Positions 11,515-23,300 of a stretch of 64,000 bases of DNA are shown here, piece after piece; within the stretch, counting starts at the first letter, position 1, and the number at the start of each line of letters is the position of its first letter. The stretch is taken from contig NW_022098004.1 in NCBI RefSeq assembly GCF_002288925.2, positions 11,198,061 to 11,262,060 on the forward strand, read 5' to 3'. Below the pieces are notes generated by a model, which saw only the letters and a program-made list of their open reading frames with translations, was not told where the DNA came from and ran no database searches. This stretch comes from Delphinapterus leucas. Lineage: Eukaryota; Chordata; Mammalia; Artiodactyla; Monodontidae. The translations under genes and the position numbers were made by a program.

Positions 11515-11831
11515 CTTGTGTCTTTGTCTTCATTATGTTTTCTGGACAACCGCACACGGTTACGGTATGGAGCATTCCTTATTCCTTTGGCCCAGACAGC
11601 TCTGTTGAGCCTGGTGTCAGTGCGTACATCTGGAGTTCCTGTCTCCTTCATGGAAAATTTCTGGATTTCTCTGAGTGCCTGAGGGGCACGCTTCTTGAAA
11701 CCCACTCCATGGGGGTGGATATTGTGAACGTTGACAGTATACTCTCTGGTCACCACCTCGTTGATGGCGGACTGGGCCTTCTCGGCGCCCTTCTTTGCGG
11801 GAGCCATCCTGCCAGGCCGGGGTTGGAAAGC
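11515..11831 (-). pseudogene. RPL31: RPL31 processed pseudogene (60S ribosomal protein L31), 3' truncated
   Basis: Minus-strand intronless copy of the mRNA for ribosomal protein eL31, a component of the large ribosomal subunit. The start codon is at 11807, preceded by a short 5' UTR containing 'tttccaac', as in a ribosomal-protein transcript leader. From the ATG the frame is open for about 97 codons of recognisable protein, with the family motifs [36 protein letters not shown] and RVRLSRK easy to see. It departs from the family by loss of two codons' worth of the lysine-rich stretch after residue 9, an added residue near the 'IHPHGVGF' region, and several substitutions. The last ~25 codons, the 3' UTR and poly-A are missing: after 'NEDKD' the frame passes into SINE sequence. 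The absence of introns, the missing C-terminus and the extra N-terminal in-frame codons back to 11843 all argue against function. No promoter is evident. Confidence 0.93.
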
Positions 11832-13254
11832 AACAATTTTCATTTTAAATCACGAAGTTTTGAGGTGGTTTGCTATGCAGGAGCAGAAACATGGTATAGA
11901 AAGTAGTACCTAGAGTGGGATGTTGCCATAGCAAAAAGCTAAAATATGTGGCCTTGGGAAGAAGGAAACTACTTAGCTAAGTTGACCCAAAAAAATGACG
12001 AGGAGATTGGTTGGCAAAGACTTGGGAAGTGGTGAGAAAAATTTTATTGGATGTTGAAAAAAATGATGACCCATTGTTTATGGATAAAATTGTCGCTCGT
12101 GATTAGTAGAAAATGGAAACAATGTACCTAAACGCACAGCATCTCATCAACTGTGGCTGCCCACTGTGAGTTTAAGAAATGATTTCATTTTTCACTCTAG
12201 TCTTGTGATAATTATCCATAAAAGCAGCCAAGTTTACTTGAATTGCTTTTTAAAATTTCATACTCATTTGTCACTCTTTATGCTTTGGTCTGGAAACTTA
12301 TTTTAACAATATATCAATTTATTTAATAGATTGGTTTTCTTATTTGTTTTACAAAGTTCATCACATATTGTTTTTCTTGTGGTTTGCTTGCTTATTTGTA
12401 TTTTGCCTATATACTACCTGATTTAAATTGTTTGGGCATCTAAATGCATCTTCTCAAGAAATCCTTCATTTGCTTCTGTGTAAAATTATCCTAAGTAACA
12501 CCAGAATTACCCATAATATTGTTTAGTGCTAGAGGAATTTTAAAGAAAATGCAGACTCAATTTTTATTTCATGTTCAGTCAGTACTTTTACATGAGTATT
12601 ACAGAAGCCAAGTTCTCTCTCAAAGATGGGGAAAAATATCAACATAGGCTAAGAATGGGGAAGAATAAATAACATAACTCTTCAAAATCATCCTTTTTAG
12701 GATTTTTATTATTTTTATTTGTTACGCATAGGTATTCTATATGTTATACAAGTATATTAGAGAACTGAACTCTGTGGTATCATGATCTCAATAATTAATC
12801 TCTGTAATTATAGCTCTATAATTAACGGCCTTTAAATTTTGAAAAAATAAATATAATTATAATAAAATACATAAATAGATAAGCTAAGTATATTTCAAAC
12901 TCTTGCCAAAAACTACATTTGTTTTTTATTTCCCTGAGAGCAAGTTAGTGCTTCTGAGAATGACGGATTCATGCTTAAGTGGATGAGTTTCACTCTGTAC
13001 ACACTCACTACATCTATTTAAGATCAATAACATTTCTGAATATTTTTAAGGAACAAAAAATTTTGCCTTGACAATGATTTCCTTTTCAGGCTCGTATCTA
13101 TTTGAAGGGATATATTTAAATCATGTCAATATTCATGTTGTCCACATACAGTTGTTGTTTGCTGACATAAAGCAGATTACCCTTGAGCTCATGTTTTAGT
13201 CATATCATAGAAGTGCTAGAGAAGCCTGAAATTTTATCTGTAGGTACACATTTT
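11832..13254. other. Unannotated AT-rich stretch
   Basis: Low GC throughout with many A/T runs. I see no exon, no named repeat and no RNA gene. Confidence 0.5.
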
Positions 13255-13475
13255 TTAAATTATTTTATTTTTACGTTGAAGTATAGTTGATTTACAATGT
13301 TTCTGGTGTACAGCACTGTTTTATATATACATATATATATATATATAAAACATGTAACAGAATATATATATATAACGTATCTAACATACTCTTTTTCAGA
13401 TTCTTTTCCATTATAGGTTATTTCAAGATATTAAATATAGTTCCCTGTGCTATACAGTAGGACCTTCTTGTCGGT
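13255..13475 (-). mobile_element. L1 LINE 3' UTR, antisense
   Basis: Antisense of the artiodactyl/cetacean L1 3' UTR: 'ttgaagtatagttgatttac', 'cttttccattataggttatt' and 'ttccctgtgctatacagtag' in order. The same words recur at 24.55-24.72 and 53.28-53.47 kb. An internal TA-rich microsatellite (about 13322-13374) has expanded. Confidence 0.78.
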
Positions 13476-14655
13476 AAACATTTTTGTACAACGTTTGTTT
13501 TGCGTGCTTCTAATGACAAAAAAAATGCCCCACCGTCTACAGTAGTAGCCCTTGTTTAGAATAGTCCCTGACACGTAGGATGATGTCCAGTAAATGAATG
13601 ATGAGAGAGGAACATCTAAGCTCCCGTAGCAGATGAAAGAATGAGGCAGAAGATATAATAATGTTAAAATCATGATGACACTAAATTAAGCATGATGCTT
13701 GGCCGTCTAGGCAGCGATGCAGTGGAAACATCTTCCTGGCATTAGGGAACCTGGATTCCAGTCATGCATCCTTTACACTCACTCATCTGAGCCTTGATTT
13801 CCTCATTGTATTATCAAACCAAACTTTAAAAGATCCACCTTTAACATGCAAATATTCTATCATTTTTGGTATAATATACCTCCTTACAAATACGATTCTT
13901 GTCAGGATTTTATGTGTAAGACTGGCAATCTTCTTAGTGTTACTTCCTTTTTCTCTTTTTTTCCTTTACTACTATAGAGTCTTTCTTTTAACTGAAGATT
14001 CTGCCCAGCAATAGTGTTCTTGCTAACATAAAGATCAGTTATTTAGGTCTGGAAGAAATCTTACAGATGGTCCTTTCCTATTTACTCATTTTTACATAAG
14101 AACTGAGGTACTGACACGTAACACGAATTGTTTAAGTTTCTACATGGAATTGCTGGTAAAGCCAAGATTCTTGCTTTTCTGATTTGCTGCAAAGAGAGTT
14201 CTTCCTACTCCTCCATTGTGCCAGATCAAGAGAGCAAAGTTTCTTAGTTAGGATTTAATTCGCATCTTCTTGTCTTCTTTCTATCATTTGCTTTTATTTT
14301 TCACTACATGAACAGACATAGTATCCTTCAAATAACAATCACCAATCTAGCAGAAAGAGTAAAACACATGTGAGACTGCAATATGGTTATAGTTGGTGAA
14401 AGTTTATTTAAAACAATAATGCAGCCATCACCAGGAGCAGATTCTTATTAACAAAAACGTTTTTAGCATCTGAACTTTAAATACCATTCATGTAGTTTTG
14501 AAATGTTCTTAACATAGCCAAATCATACTTCTCAATCTTTAATTTGGGGCATTTTGCTTGTAGGGAATCCAAGAGGCAAAAAAATTTTCTTTCATCTTCT
14601 CTTTCCAAGCACATGAATCCCCCTGTGCTATAGCTCTAAACGCAGAAAACACATT
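13476..14655. other. Unannotated stretch
   Basis: AT-rich. Degraded MIR-like wording may be present near 13700-13830 and 14040-14180 but is not clear enough to call. The 80-codon minus frame at 13431-13673 starts outside and ends in L1 sequence. Confidence 0.45.
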
Positions 14656-14671
14656 TATTCCTTTTATTAAT
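14656..14671. repeat. Target-site duplication, left copy
   Basis: 'tattccttttattaat', identical over 16 bp to 15183-15198, flanks the L1 insertion between them. Confidence 0.9.
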
Positions 14672-15112
14672 TCTTCTTACATCTTTTTTGGAGTATAATT
14701 GCTTTACAATGGTGTGTTAGTTTCTGCTTTATAACAAAGTGAATCAGCTATACATATACATATATCCCCATATCCCCTCCCTCTTGAGTCTCCCTCCCTC
14801 CCACCCTCCCTATCCCACCCCTGTAGGTGGTCACAAAGCACGGAGCTGATCTCCCTGTGCTATGCGGCTGCTTCCCACTAGCTATCTGTTTTACATTTGG
14901 TAGTGTATATATGTCCATGCCACTCTCTCACTTCGTCCCAGCTTACCCTTCCCCCTCCCCATGTCCTCAAGTCCATTCTCTACATCTGCGTCTTTATTCC
15001 TGTCCTGCCCCTAGGTTCTTCAGAACCGTTTTTTTTTCTTTAGATTCCATATATATGTGTTAGCATACAGTATTTGTTTTTCTCTTTCTGACTTACTTCA
15101 CTCCGTATGACA
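14672..15112 (-). mobile_element. L1 LINE 3' part of a twin-primed insertion
   Basis: Antisense L1 3' UTR with 'ggagtataattgctttacaa', the pyrimidine-rich 'tccctccctcccaccctccc' block and 'ctttctgacttacttcactc'. It is joined at about 15112 to a short L1 piece in the opposite orientation. The frame at 14827-15063 is a product of the pyrimidine-rich UTR. Confidence 0.88.
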
Positions 15113-15182
15113 GACAAGATGTGGCACATATATACAATGGGCTATTACTCAGCCATAAAAAGAAATGAAATTGAATTATTTG
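15113..15182 (+). mobile_element. Inverted 5' part of the same L1 insertion
   Basis: 'gatgtggcacatatatacaa', 'gggctattactcagccataa' is L1 ORF2 3' sequence in sense orientation, opposite to the preceding block. Both lie inside one target-site duplication, which is the signature of twin-priming inversion during L1 retrotransposition. Confidence 0.88.
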
Positions 15183-15198
15183 TATTCCTTTTATTAAT
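15183..15198. repeat. Target-site duplication, right copy
   Basis: Perfect match to 14656-14671. Confidence 0.9.
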
Positions 15199-16785
15199 AT
15201 CATTATACTTAGCATATTTTTCCCTGGGACTGGAAGTAGATGGCTGTTTCAACACTTAAAATGTTTACCAGCGGCAGCTGTTTTCATGAATTTGCATCTC
15301 AGCACCGTGGGGAATGTTATGTTGGTCTCTAATCCTGAGCTGAAACTGTCAAAGAAAGTAATGCACAGCGGTTGGTAGCAAACATTGTTTGACACACTTG
15401 GTAGGTCCTTATACAGGCTGCTCTCTGATCGCAGGTGGGGATTCGCACAAATCTCGGGGTCAGAAACAATAACGCAAATAAAATACCTGACCAGAATTCT
15501 TCAACACCTGGGAACCTTTTAAAAAGCCGTCTCACCAGCTAGAAGGGATGCTCTTGGCACTAGGAACAGTTCATTATAAGAGACAACTAAAGTATTAGGA
15601 ATTTTACTCTTCAACATAAGTTAAGCTTAAAATAACTTCTGTGTTTTATTCTGAAATGAAACACACATCCTACATTTCTGTTAAACCTCAGTCCAATAAC
15701 AAGCCGTAAGTCATTTAATAAAGCAGCTGATCAATTTGATTGAAAGTGGATTAGCATCGCTGTTGTCACATGAAATAAAACAGAGAGGTGATGACCAGGT
15801 CATAAATGTTTCACTTTGGTTATAGATCCAAGCACTATACATTTTGCAGTCACCTGAAATCCTTGGTCACACATCTTTCATCATTTCCTCCCCCCGGAGC
15901 TTTAGCTCACACCATTCTTTCTGTTCTCTGAACTCGCCTATTAGTTACACTCGGTACGTCAGCTCTTAATTATGGGCTGCATCGCCTTTGCAGAACAGAA
16001 TGCTAGCCCTTGAAAGCATCTTGCTAATCCTCTGATCTAACCTCCTTATCTAACAAAATGCCCCCCAAATCGTGATTTTTTTACAATATCTGTATCATGC
16101 ACCTCATGTGTAGCAGAATTGAAACTAGACTTGAAACTTACTGATGTCTAATCCAGGAATTTGCCATCTTTAAAATGCAGTGTTCATGTGTCTTCCCAAC
16201 CAGATTGGAAGGTCTCTGGAATAAAACTGCACATAAGCAGGTATATAATGAATGCTTTAGTCTGATTCTTGTATGCCCTAGAGTATGTTAGAGTTGGAAA
16301 CAGTAGCTGGAAAAGGCCACTTCAGTAAACTTCACACTTGTCTTAAAATCCTGTTGTGACAGACAGGGTTTTTAAAAGATACTTAAAACATCTAGAAGGT
16401 GCGATCGCTTTTGTAAGTTTCAACGAGTCATCGCATAGACTCCAAAATCTATATCCAAATATAAAGCAGTCATTTGATAAAGAGAGATTATTTGGATTAT
16501 CCTGCGTTCCCAAATTATCATGAGAAACCTTCTCTGTTCACTTAAAACTTTATAAGGAAAATGATTTCTCCCAGGCATCCACATTTCCAAAGGATTCAGG
16601 GATCTTTGGAGAAATGCTAATTATAGGATCAAGACAGAAAAAGAACACGAGGTGCGCCTGGCCTATCTTTAGTGTCCCAAAGTAAGTGCTAAAAACAAAC
16701 AAACAAAAAACTATGTTGAGAGAATATGTCAAAGGAACACAGGATCCAAGTGAAAGGGTTCCCAATGGCTAAAGATGGGATGATT
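15199..16785. other. Unannotated, repeat-poor stretch
   Basis: About 1.6 kb without any repeat I recognise. It contains an 8-bp CpG palindrome, GCGATCGC, at 16401-16408. A possible regulatory or conserved element cannot be judged without an alignment. Confidence 0.45.
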
Positions 16786-17610
16786 TGAACAAAAAATAAA
16801 GTAGGATTGGATTATAACACAAAGCATAAAATAAATATCCATGGGTCCATATCGATATTAGCAAATAATTGAGTACATAAATGAATGGAGGAGGGACAAA
16901 TCTGCCCTGCAGAAGAATTCCGAATATTTTATGTAGATACTCTGCCCCTAGGGAAGTGAGGCATAAACCGCCCTCCCTAAGTGTGGGTTACACATAGTGA
17001 CTTCTTTCCAAAGGACACAGTGTGGAAAAAATTAGAATAAGTAACTTGATGGTGGAGAAACCTAACAAGACCTCAGCCCAGTGGTCAGAGTTAACACCAA
17101 TAGTGATGAGTCACATTCATTTATGTGCCCTTGATACGATGTGATAAAAATGATACTTTACTTTATTCCTGCCAAAACCTGTAACCTACGCTAGTCATGA
17201 GAAAAATTTCAGAAAATTCCCTATAGAGGGACATTTTACAGAATCCCTGGCCACTACTCAAAACTGTCAAGGTCATCAAAAACAAGGAAAGTCTGAGAAG
17301 CTATCACAGGTAAGAGTAGCTAAAGGAGACACGACAACTCAATGTACTGTGTTATCATGAATGGAATCCAGGGACAGAAAAGGCACATAAGGTGAAAAAT
17401 AAGAAAATCTAACTAAAGTATTGACTTTAGTTAATAGTAATGTATCAATATTAGTTCAATAAAATTAACAAAGGTGCCAAGCAAATATAAAATGTTAATC
17501 ATAGGGGAACCGGGTGTAGGTTTATGGGAACAACAATGTATACTGTGTTCACAATTTTTCTGTAAATCCAAATTTTTTTCTAAAATAAAATGTTGATTTA
17601 AAATAAATAA
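16786..17610 (+). mobile_element. Old L1 (L1M-type) 3' UTR
   Basis: Wording such as 'ggattataacacaaagcata', 'gtggagaaacctaacaagac', 'tcaaggtcatcaaaaacaag' and 'aaaggagacacgacaactca' matches an old mammalian L1 3' UTR. The copy at 33.95-34.83 kb shares the same order of words in the same orientation, which supports a dispersed family. Confidence 0.65.
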
Positions 17611-17624
17611 ATTGGCAAAATATC

Positions 17625-17985
17625 TGAACACAGAAGTTAATACAAAATTAAATACACAAATTGCTCGTAAGCACACGAAGAGATGCTAATCAAGGATGTG
17701 CAAATTAATACCGCAGTGAAATACCACTGCACCTGACAACACCAAGGGAGGGTGAGTGTTTGTTGCAACTGGAACTCCTCCAGATTGCTGGTCAGGGTGC
17801 AAACTTATAAAACCATTTAGGAAAACAGTTTGAGGGTTTCTTTAAAATTTAAACATATACTTTCCCTATGACCCAGCAATTAAACTCCTAGCTATTTATT
17901 CAAAAGGAATAAAGATATATGTCTACACAAAGACTTGCACGCAAGGATTCATAACAGCCTTATTCATGAGATCCCAACCCTGTAA
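17625..17985 (+). mobile_element. L1 LINE ORF2 C-terminal fragment
   Basis: Sense L1 ORF2 end: 'cacgaagagatgctaatcaa', 'gaaataccactgcacctgac', 'tatgacccagcaattaaact'. It follows, rather than precedes, a 3' UTR block, so the two belong to different insertions. Frames are broken. Confidence 0.75.
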
Positions 17986-17999
17986 ATTAGTAAGAAGTT

Positions 18000-19659
18000 T
18001 TTTGTAAACAAATTGTGTTCAGTAATAAAATGATGATTACATATTTTTCTAGTAATTTTGCTGTATGTATTATCTCCAGAATATCAAGATGTTATATAAA
18101 GACAAAGATGATAACCCCATGTTTTATGTTAGCCATACTACCATTTATTCATATCTGTTCAAGGATAACCAATCTATTTTTAAATAATTTCCCCTTATAG
18201 ATTTCCACTCCGATTCTAATTATCCAGCCATGCTCAGTAACAGTGAGATGACTTTCTCCAAATCACCAAAAGTAAGATTCCTTTCCCAACGTGATTTTAA
18301 GCTCTAGGTAGTTCAACTCAGACTTACTTCAAAGGAGGCTGCTTGTGATTTTTTTTTTTTCTGTGGGGACATTTGGCTGACTCTCTACATCAGAAAATTC
18401 TTTGCACTAACGAGAAATGGTTAGATGCATCGTTGTGTGTTATTTTTATTTATTTCCTCCTGAATTAGATCAGGTGTTGTATTTTGTTTCCTCAATATTA
18501 TACTCTGAACCAAGACGCAAAATTAATGTATTACATTTAGGTTTTTAATAATGATATAATATTTACAATTGTGGTTGTGTTTACAGAGTAGCAGCCATTT
18601 ATATAAAAAGTGAAAATTTATATATTATTATTCCAATTTTTTGATTTAATAAAAATCAGAGCATCTAAGGAATGATTAAACATTTAATGACTAAACCCAG
18701 ATTGTTGCCTTAAACACACATATGTTCATCATTTTTGAGTAAAATAGAATTATTATTTCAGGTCCACTAACTACCATTTTTTAATTTAATAAGGTTCTGT
18801 TGAGCTTGCCTCATTTATTTAAAAACACTCACGTAGCCTATACTGAAATTAAATGATGAGGCATCTCCATATATTTCTACTGACACTAATATTTTGATGG
18901 CTAATACTTTGCCTCTGATTTAAGAGTCTGGTTATTGGCAGTGAAGATAATCCATGAGACCTGCTTCTTATAAAAAGAATTGTTCTAGAAGATGTATTAC
19001 TTTAGATATTATTTATTGCATATTTCCAGACTTTAAATTGTTTGGAGCCGAGGATTCCTTCTAAAAATGTTCTTTGAGTTCGAAGAACTCACCTTGTCCT
19101 GCCCAAAAGCGTGAGTAAATCACTCCTGAGCAGCAAAGCAAAGAGAAAATAAAAGTCATAGGGACACATTAAGGTTATTTGCTAGGACAGTTCTGAACTA
19201 TGCCGAAGTTAAGATGCGTTCGCACATTATGAGGATAGTCTTAAAATGAGCTGCGTTCTTACCAAGGTATTGTGCATAGTTTGGAGGGCAGAGTTTCGTT
19301 AGAAACAATAACACAGTCTCTAAACATCAGTGCCAAAGCAAGAGAAAGATGCGTGAGTCCAAATTCATTCATTCACACCTTCCTTTCCCTCCCAAATCAG
19401 GGAGGGAAATAACATCAGTTTCCCTACGTTTGAGCAAACCATTAATCTAGGATGTATTTTTGATACCTCCCTGGTTTCTCAGTTTAGTTAGTCACCCAGC
19501 CATACCAGTTTTAACGTCCAAATATCTATAGAAAACTAACCACGGGTAATTAGACTGTAATCAATCTCCTAGCTCATATTTTCACCTTCTCGTCCCTAGG
19601 TTACTGCAAAAGTATCTGAATTTCCTGTTCTGGAGGCATTAACTGTCTTCTTATATTGA
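18000..19659. other. Unannotated AT-rich stretch
   Basis: No named repeat or exon-like segment. Poly-T at 18350-18360. Nothing else supported. Confidence 0.45.
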
Positions 19660-20030
19660 AAACCTGATCACCTGCTTAAAACTAACTGCTCAATGGCCCA
19701 AGGATAAAGACCACTTTTTATCAAGGTCTGTATAGACTTCATGATTTGCCCATAATTTCATTTTTCCACTCTGTCTCTTCCTTTTCTTTGTTCAACAGAC
19801 ACATTGGCCTTCTCTCATTTACATGCTTGTAAATCCTGCCACAGGGCCTTTGCACAAGCTGATCCTTGGCCTGAAATGTCCATGTTGCTCAAAACACTTG
19901 TCACACGACCACATCTGTACAGGTGTCAGTTCTTCAGAGAAACAACTCATGGTTCCCTAGGCCCTGTTCATACACTCTTTCTTTACAATATCAGTGCACA
20001 TTTTTTACTGCTCTGTGTTTAAGAATGTAC
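19660..20030 (+). repeat. L2 LINE fragment
   Basis: 'ccacagggcctttgcacaag', followed by 'cttggcctgaaatgtccatg' and 'tgtcagttcttcagagaaac', gives the order typical of the L2 3' region in plus orientation. The 72-codon frame at 19804-20022 lies inside it. Confidence 0.65.
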
Positions 20031-20394
20031 CAATGGACATTTGGCTCAACATCTTATTCTGAACACTAAATAGAGTGAAGCAAATGTTTTTTGATGAATG
20101 AAAAAATACTTATACATCACCTCCTTTGTTCCTGGCAGTGATCTGGCTCCTGCAGAAATAACAGCAAATTCTTTGGGGACGAATTGTTAAGAGATGATAA
20201 ACAAATGTCAGGAAGCGTGTAGAAATACTATGTTCTACAGATAAGGAAAAAACATATTAAAACCTAGCAGGGGATAGAGTGACGGGGGATATCCCCTGGT
20301 CAAAGACAGTCTCTCTGAGAAGCTGACACTGGAGAAGGAGTTAAATGACCTGAGACATTCTGCTTTCTGGTCACATCACACAGAGTCTCGCAGG
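20031..20394. other. Unannotated stretch, possibly L2-like
   Basis: The words 'ctctctgagaagctgacact' and 'ggagttaaatgacctgagac' resemble antisense L2 but are weak. A 12-bp perfect palindrome, GGGGATATCCCC, lies at 20285-20296. Confidence 0.4.
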
Positions 20395-20860
20395 CATGTT
20401 ACTTTTGAACTTGGAATTTTATTCTGAGTGAGATGAGAAGTCATTGGAGGGTGATGAGCAGGGTGTGATGTGGTCTGACTCGGTAAATAAAGTGATGTGT
20501 TCTGAATATATAATAAAGATTCCCTCTGGTTGCTCCGTGGAGTACAGACTTTATCACGGAAAAGGCAAAACATGTAGATTAGTGATCAGATTACTCCAAT
20601 CACGCAGAAGAGAGATGTTTGGATTCCGGATCTTTGGAAGGTAGAGCTTTCAGGATTTGCTGGAGGAGAAGATGGGTTTGGGTGAAAGAGAGGGGTATCC
20701 AGATGACCCCAAGATTTTAGTCTCAGCAACTGTAGGAGAACTACCCTCCCCTGAGAGATGGAAGCCAAGGAGGGGGTGTGGTGCAGGTTTGGAGGGTGGG
20801 TTTGGCGAGAGAGTCAAGAGCTAGTAATTATTTTAAGAGAACTCAGTTTTCTCCATGGGT
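20395..20860 (-). repeat. L2 LINE reverse-transcriptase region, antisense
   Basis: The plus strand shows 'tggaattttattctgagtga', 'gagaagtcattggagggtga', 'gatgtggtctgactcggt' and 'ggtagagctttcaggatttg', the antisense of the L2 ORF2 coding part following the RT domain. Frames in the sense direction are interrupted. Confidence 0.6.
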
Positions 20861-21654
20861 TAAAGTACCTCAACATAACAAATCACTTAGAGCATAAGAA
20901 ACTCATGAACCAGAAATCATGCTCAGGGGATTCTACGTTACAATATTAACATTATGCTGTGAAGGAATTATAAAATATTTATATAGTGCTAATTAATTTT
21001 TAAGTCTTTTTTTTCTTTCAAGAGTTACCTTTTAAGGCCAGTACAGGGCCTGATACGAATTTCTCTCGATGGTTTAAAGCCTATGGTTTTAAGTGACTGT
21101 AGCAAACATAATGTCTAATTCATTAACTCTTAACTATGTTGATTTATTATCACTAGGTGATATTTGCTGAGGGTATCACCACATTGTACCTTCTTAATGA
21201 TTACAATAATTCTTTTGTAGTACTGAAAATCTGTGAGGGACAGGATCAAGAGTTCACACTTAAAGAGGCTGAATTTGAAATGTCCTAACAGATATTTCCG
21301 ATTATCACTCTCTTAATATAGGAATAATCAAGGGACTTTACCTGTTTCAGCCCGGGCTGTAAATATTTTTAAATAGCCTAAAGATTTGTAAATACAGATA
21401 TGCCCTCATATGTCTTTGGGGCTTGAATTCACAGTACTGTTGTAATTGGGGTAAACTCAGGCTGAGAAATACATTTAAAGTTGTCCACAGTTGATATCAC
21501 ACCTGCTACCTCGCAGAAGTTAATACCATTGAGAAAAGAAGACACTCCATCAACCCAAGAGGTTGATTTTCCCAGAGAGATCCACCAAGGATGAGCTCGT
21601 AAGTCAGAATTACAAGACATACGAGGGAAAAAGATTAGCAAGAGTTGTCAGGAA
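20861..21654. other. Unannotated stretch
   Basis: No recognised repeat. The 70-codon minus frame at 21429-21641 has no supporting evidence. Confidence 0.45.
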
Positions 21655-22289
21655 AAGAAAAAAACATAATCAGAACCCAAGAATTGGAGATTATGGAATT
21701 ATTGGAAACAAAGTATTTATAAATGTTTGAGAGTGGATCAAAACATCAGAGAAAGAACAAAAATTTGATAAATATCTTTATCGTAGAGATAAAGCAGAGT
21801 AGATTTGGATTCATGATTATAGCTCTAACTTAATGTAAAGAGCTTAAGAGTTGTCACTTCTGTGCTTACAACAAGAAAAAAATCTGGAAAAACAAATGAC
21901 GTGGATACATGAGAGAATTCAGGTGACAGGGTAAATGTCCACCCCAGAGTCTTGCGATACAGGCAAATACAGAGAATCACAGTGAGATCAGGTTACAGAG
22001 AGCAGCAACTAGGCTCTGGTGGAAAAAATAGGCAACATGCAAGAAAAGACAATGAGTAATGGAAAAAGAGAGATCGAAAGTTAGACAGAATCAAAAAGAA
22101 ATGTTAGAAAATGAAAATTCTGTAAGAGAGCTGAAGAATGTCTTTGATGAGCTCATCAGCTGACTGGATATGGCCAAGGAAAGGATCAGTTAGCTGAAGA
22201 TATGTCAATAGAAACTTCCTAAAGCGAAAAGCAAAAGGGAAAAAAAAAAAAATGAATGAAAAAAAATCACGACAGGATACTCAAGAACG
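21655..22289 (+). mobile_element. Old L1 (L1M-type) 5' region, part 1
   Basis: Purine-rich sense L1 sequence from the region upstream of and around ORF1: 'gagattatggaattattgga', 'ctgaagaatgtctttgatga'. It continues after the SINE insertion at 22304-22495. Confidence 0.65.
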
Positions 22290-22303
22290 GCAGGACAATT
22301 TTT

Positions 22304-22495
22304 TTTTTAAGATTTCTTTTTATGTGGACCATTTTTAACTTCTTTAGTGAATTTGTTACAATACTGCTTCTGTTTTATGCTTTGGTGTTTTGGCCGTGAG
22401 GCATGTGGGATCTTAGCTCCCCTACCAGGGATCGAACCCACACCCCCTGCATTGGAAGGCGAGGTCTTAACCACTGGACTGCCAGGGAAGTCCCT
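22304..22495 (-). mobile_element. tRNA-derived SINE (short form) with target-site duplication
   Basis: Minus-strand element with tail 'tttttttttaagatttcttt' at the left, 'gtgggatcttagctcccc' in the body and 'ccagggaagtccc' as the reverse head. 'gcaggacaattttt' occurs at 22290-22303 and 22496-22509. It splits an old L1. Confidence 0.92.
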
Positions 22496-22509
22496 GCAGG
22501 ACAATTTTT

Positions 22510-23300
22510 AAAAGGATAATATGAGATTAATCAGAATACCACAAAGATATAAAAGAACGAAACAGAAATATTTAATGTAGTAACAGCCAAGACATTTCCA
22601 AAATTAATTAGACACCAAACCACAGTTCCAGGAACCTCAGAGAATACTAAAATCTACACCTACGTAAATCACGTTTAAACTGCAGAAAAACTAAGACAAA
22701 GATAAAATCTTAAAAGAAGCTGGGGGCAGAAAGATATCACCTTACCTCTAGAGGAACAAGGGTAAGAACTACTGTGGACTTCTTCTCAGCAAACCGTGCA
22801 AGCAAGAAGACTGCGTGCAATATTTGAAGTGCTGAAAGAAAAAATCAAAACAAAACACACCAGATAGAATTCTGTATCCAGAGAAGTTATCCTTCAAGAA
22901 GGAAAGAGAAATAAAGATTTTCTCAGACAAACTACAACAAAGAACGCATTGCCAGCAAACCGGCCCTGCAAGAAACAGTAAAAGAAATTTTTCAGGAAAA
23001 AGAAACTTGGACCTACGTAAAGAAAGGCAAAGCACTGGAGAAAGGAGAAATGAAGATAAAATAAAATCTTGTCTGTTCTTAATTGATCTAATTGATACGG
23101 ATAAGTGAAATAAATGACAGCAGTGTTTTAGGGGATGGGGGGAAGGAATGGGGAATCATCTTTTATAAGGTATTTGCACTATCCGTGAGACAGTATAGTG
23201 TTATTTGAAGTGTGCTTAAATTAGTTGTAAATGTATATTATAAAATCTAGGGAAACCACTAATTTTTTAAAAAAGACAAAGCGCATTTGGGAAAACGATG
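22510..23300 (+). mobile_element. Old L1 (L1M-type) 5' region, part 2
   Basis: Sense wording 'agacaccaaaccacagttcc', 'ggaacctcagagaatac', 'gtgctgaaagaaaaaatc', 'gaattctgtatccagagaag', 'gccagcaaaccggccctgca' is the known L1M upstream/ORF1 region. The 88-codon minus frame at 22769-23035 is antisense to it. Confidence 0.75.

Noticed and set aside
20285..20296. Palindrome GGGGATATCCCC, and GCGATCGC at 16401-16408
   Set aside because: Single short palindromes of this length are expected several times in 64 kb. No partner site or associated feature seen.
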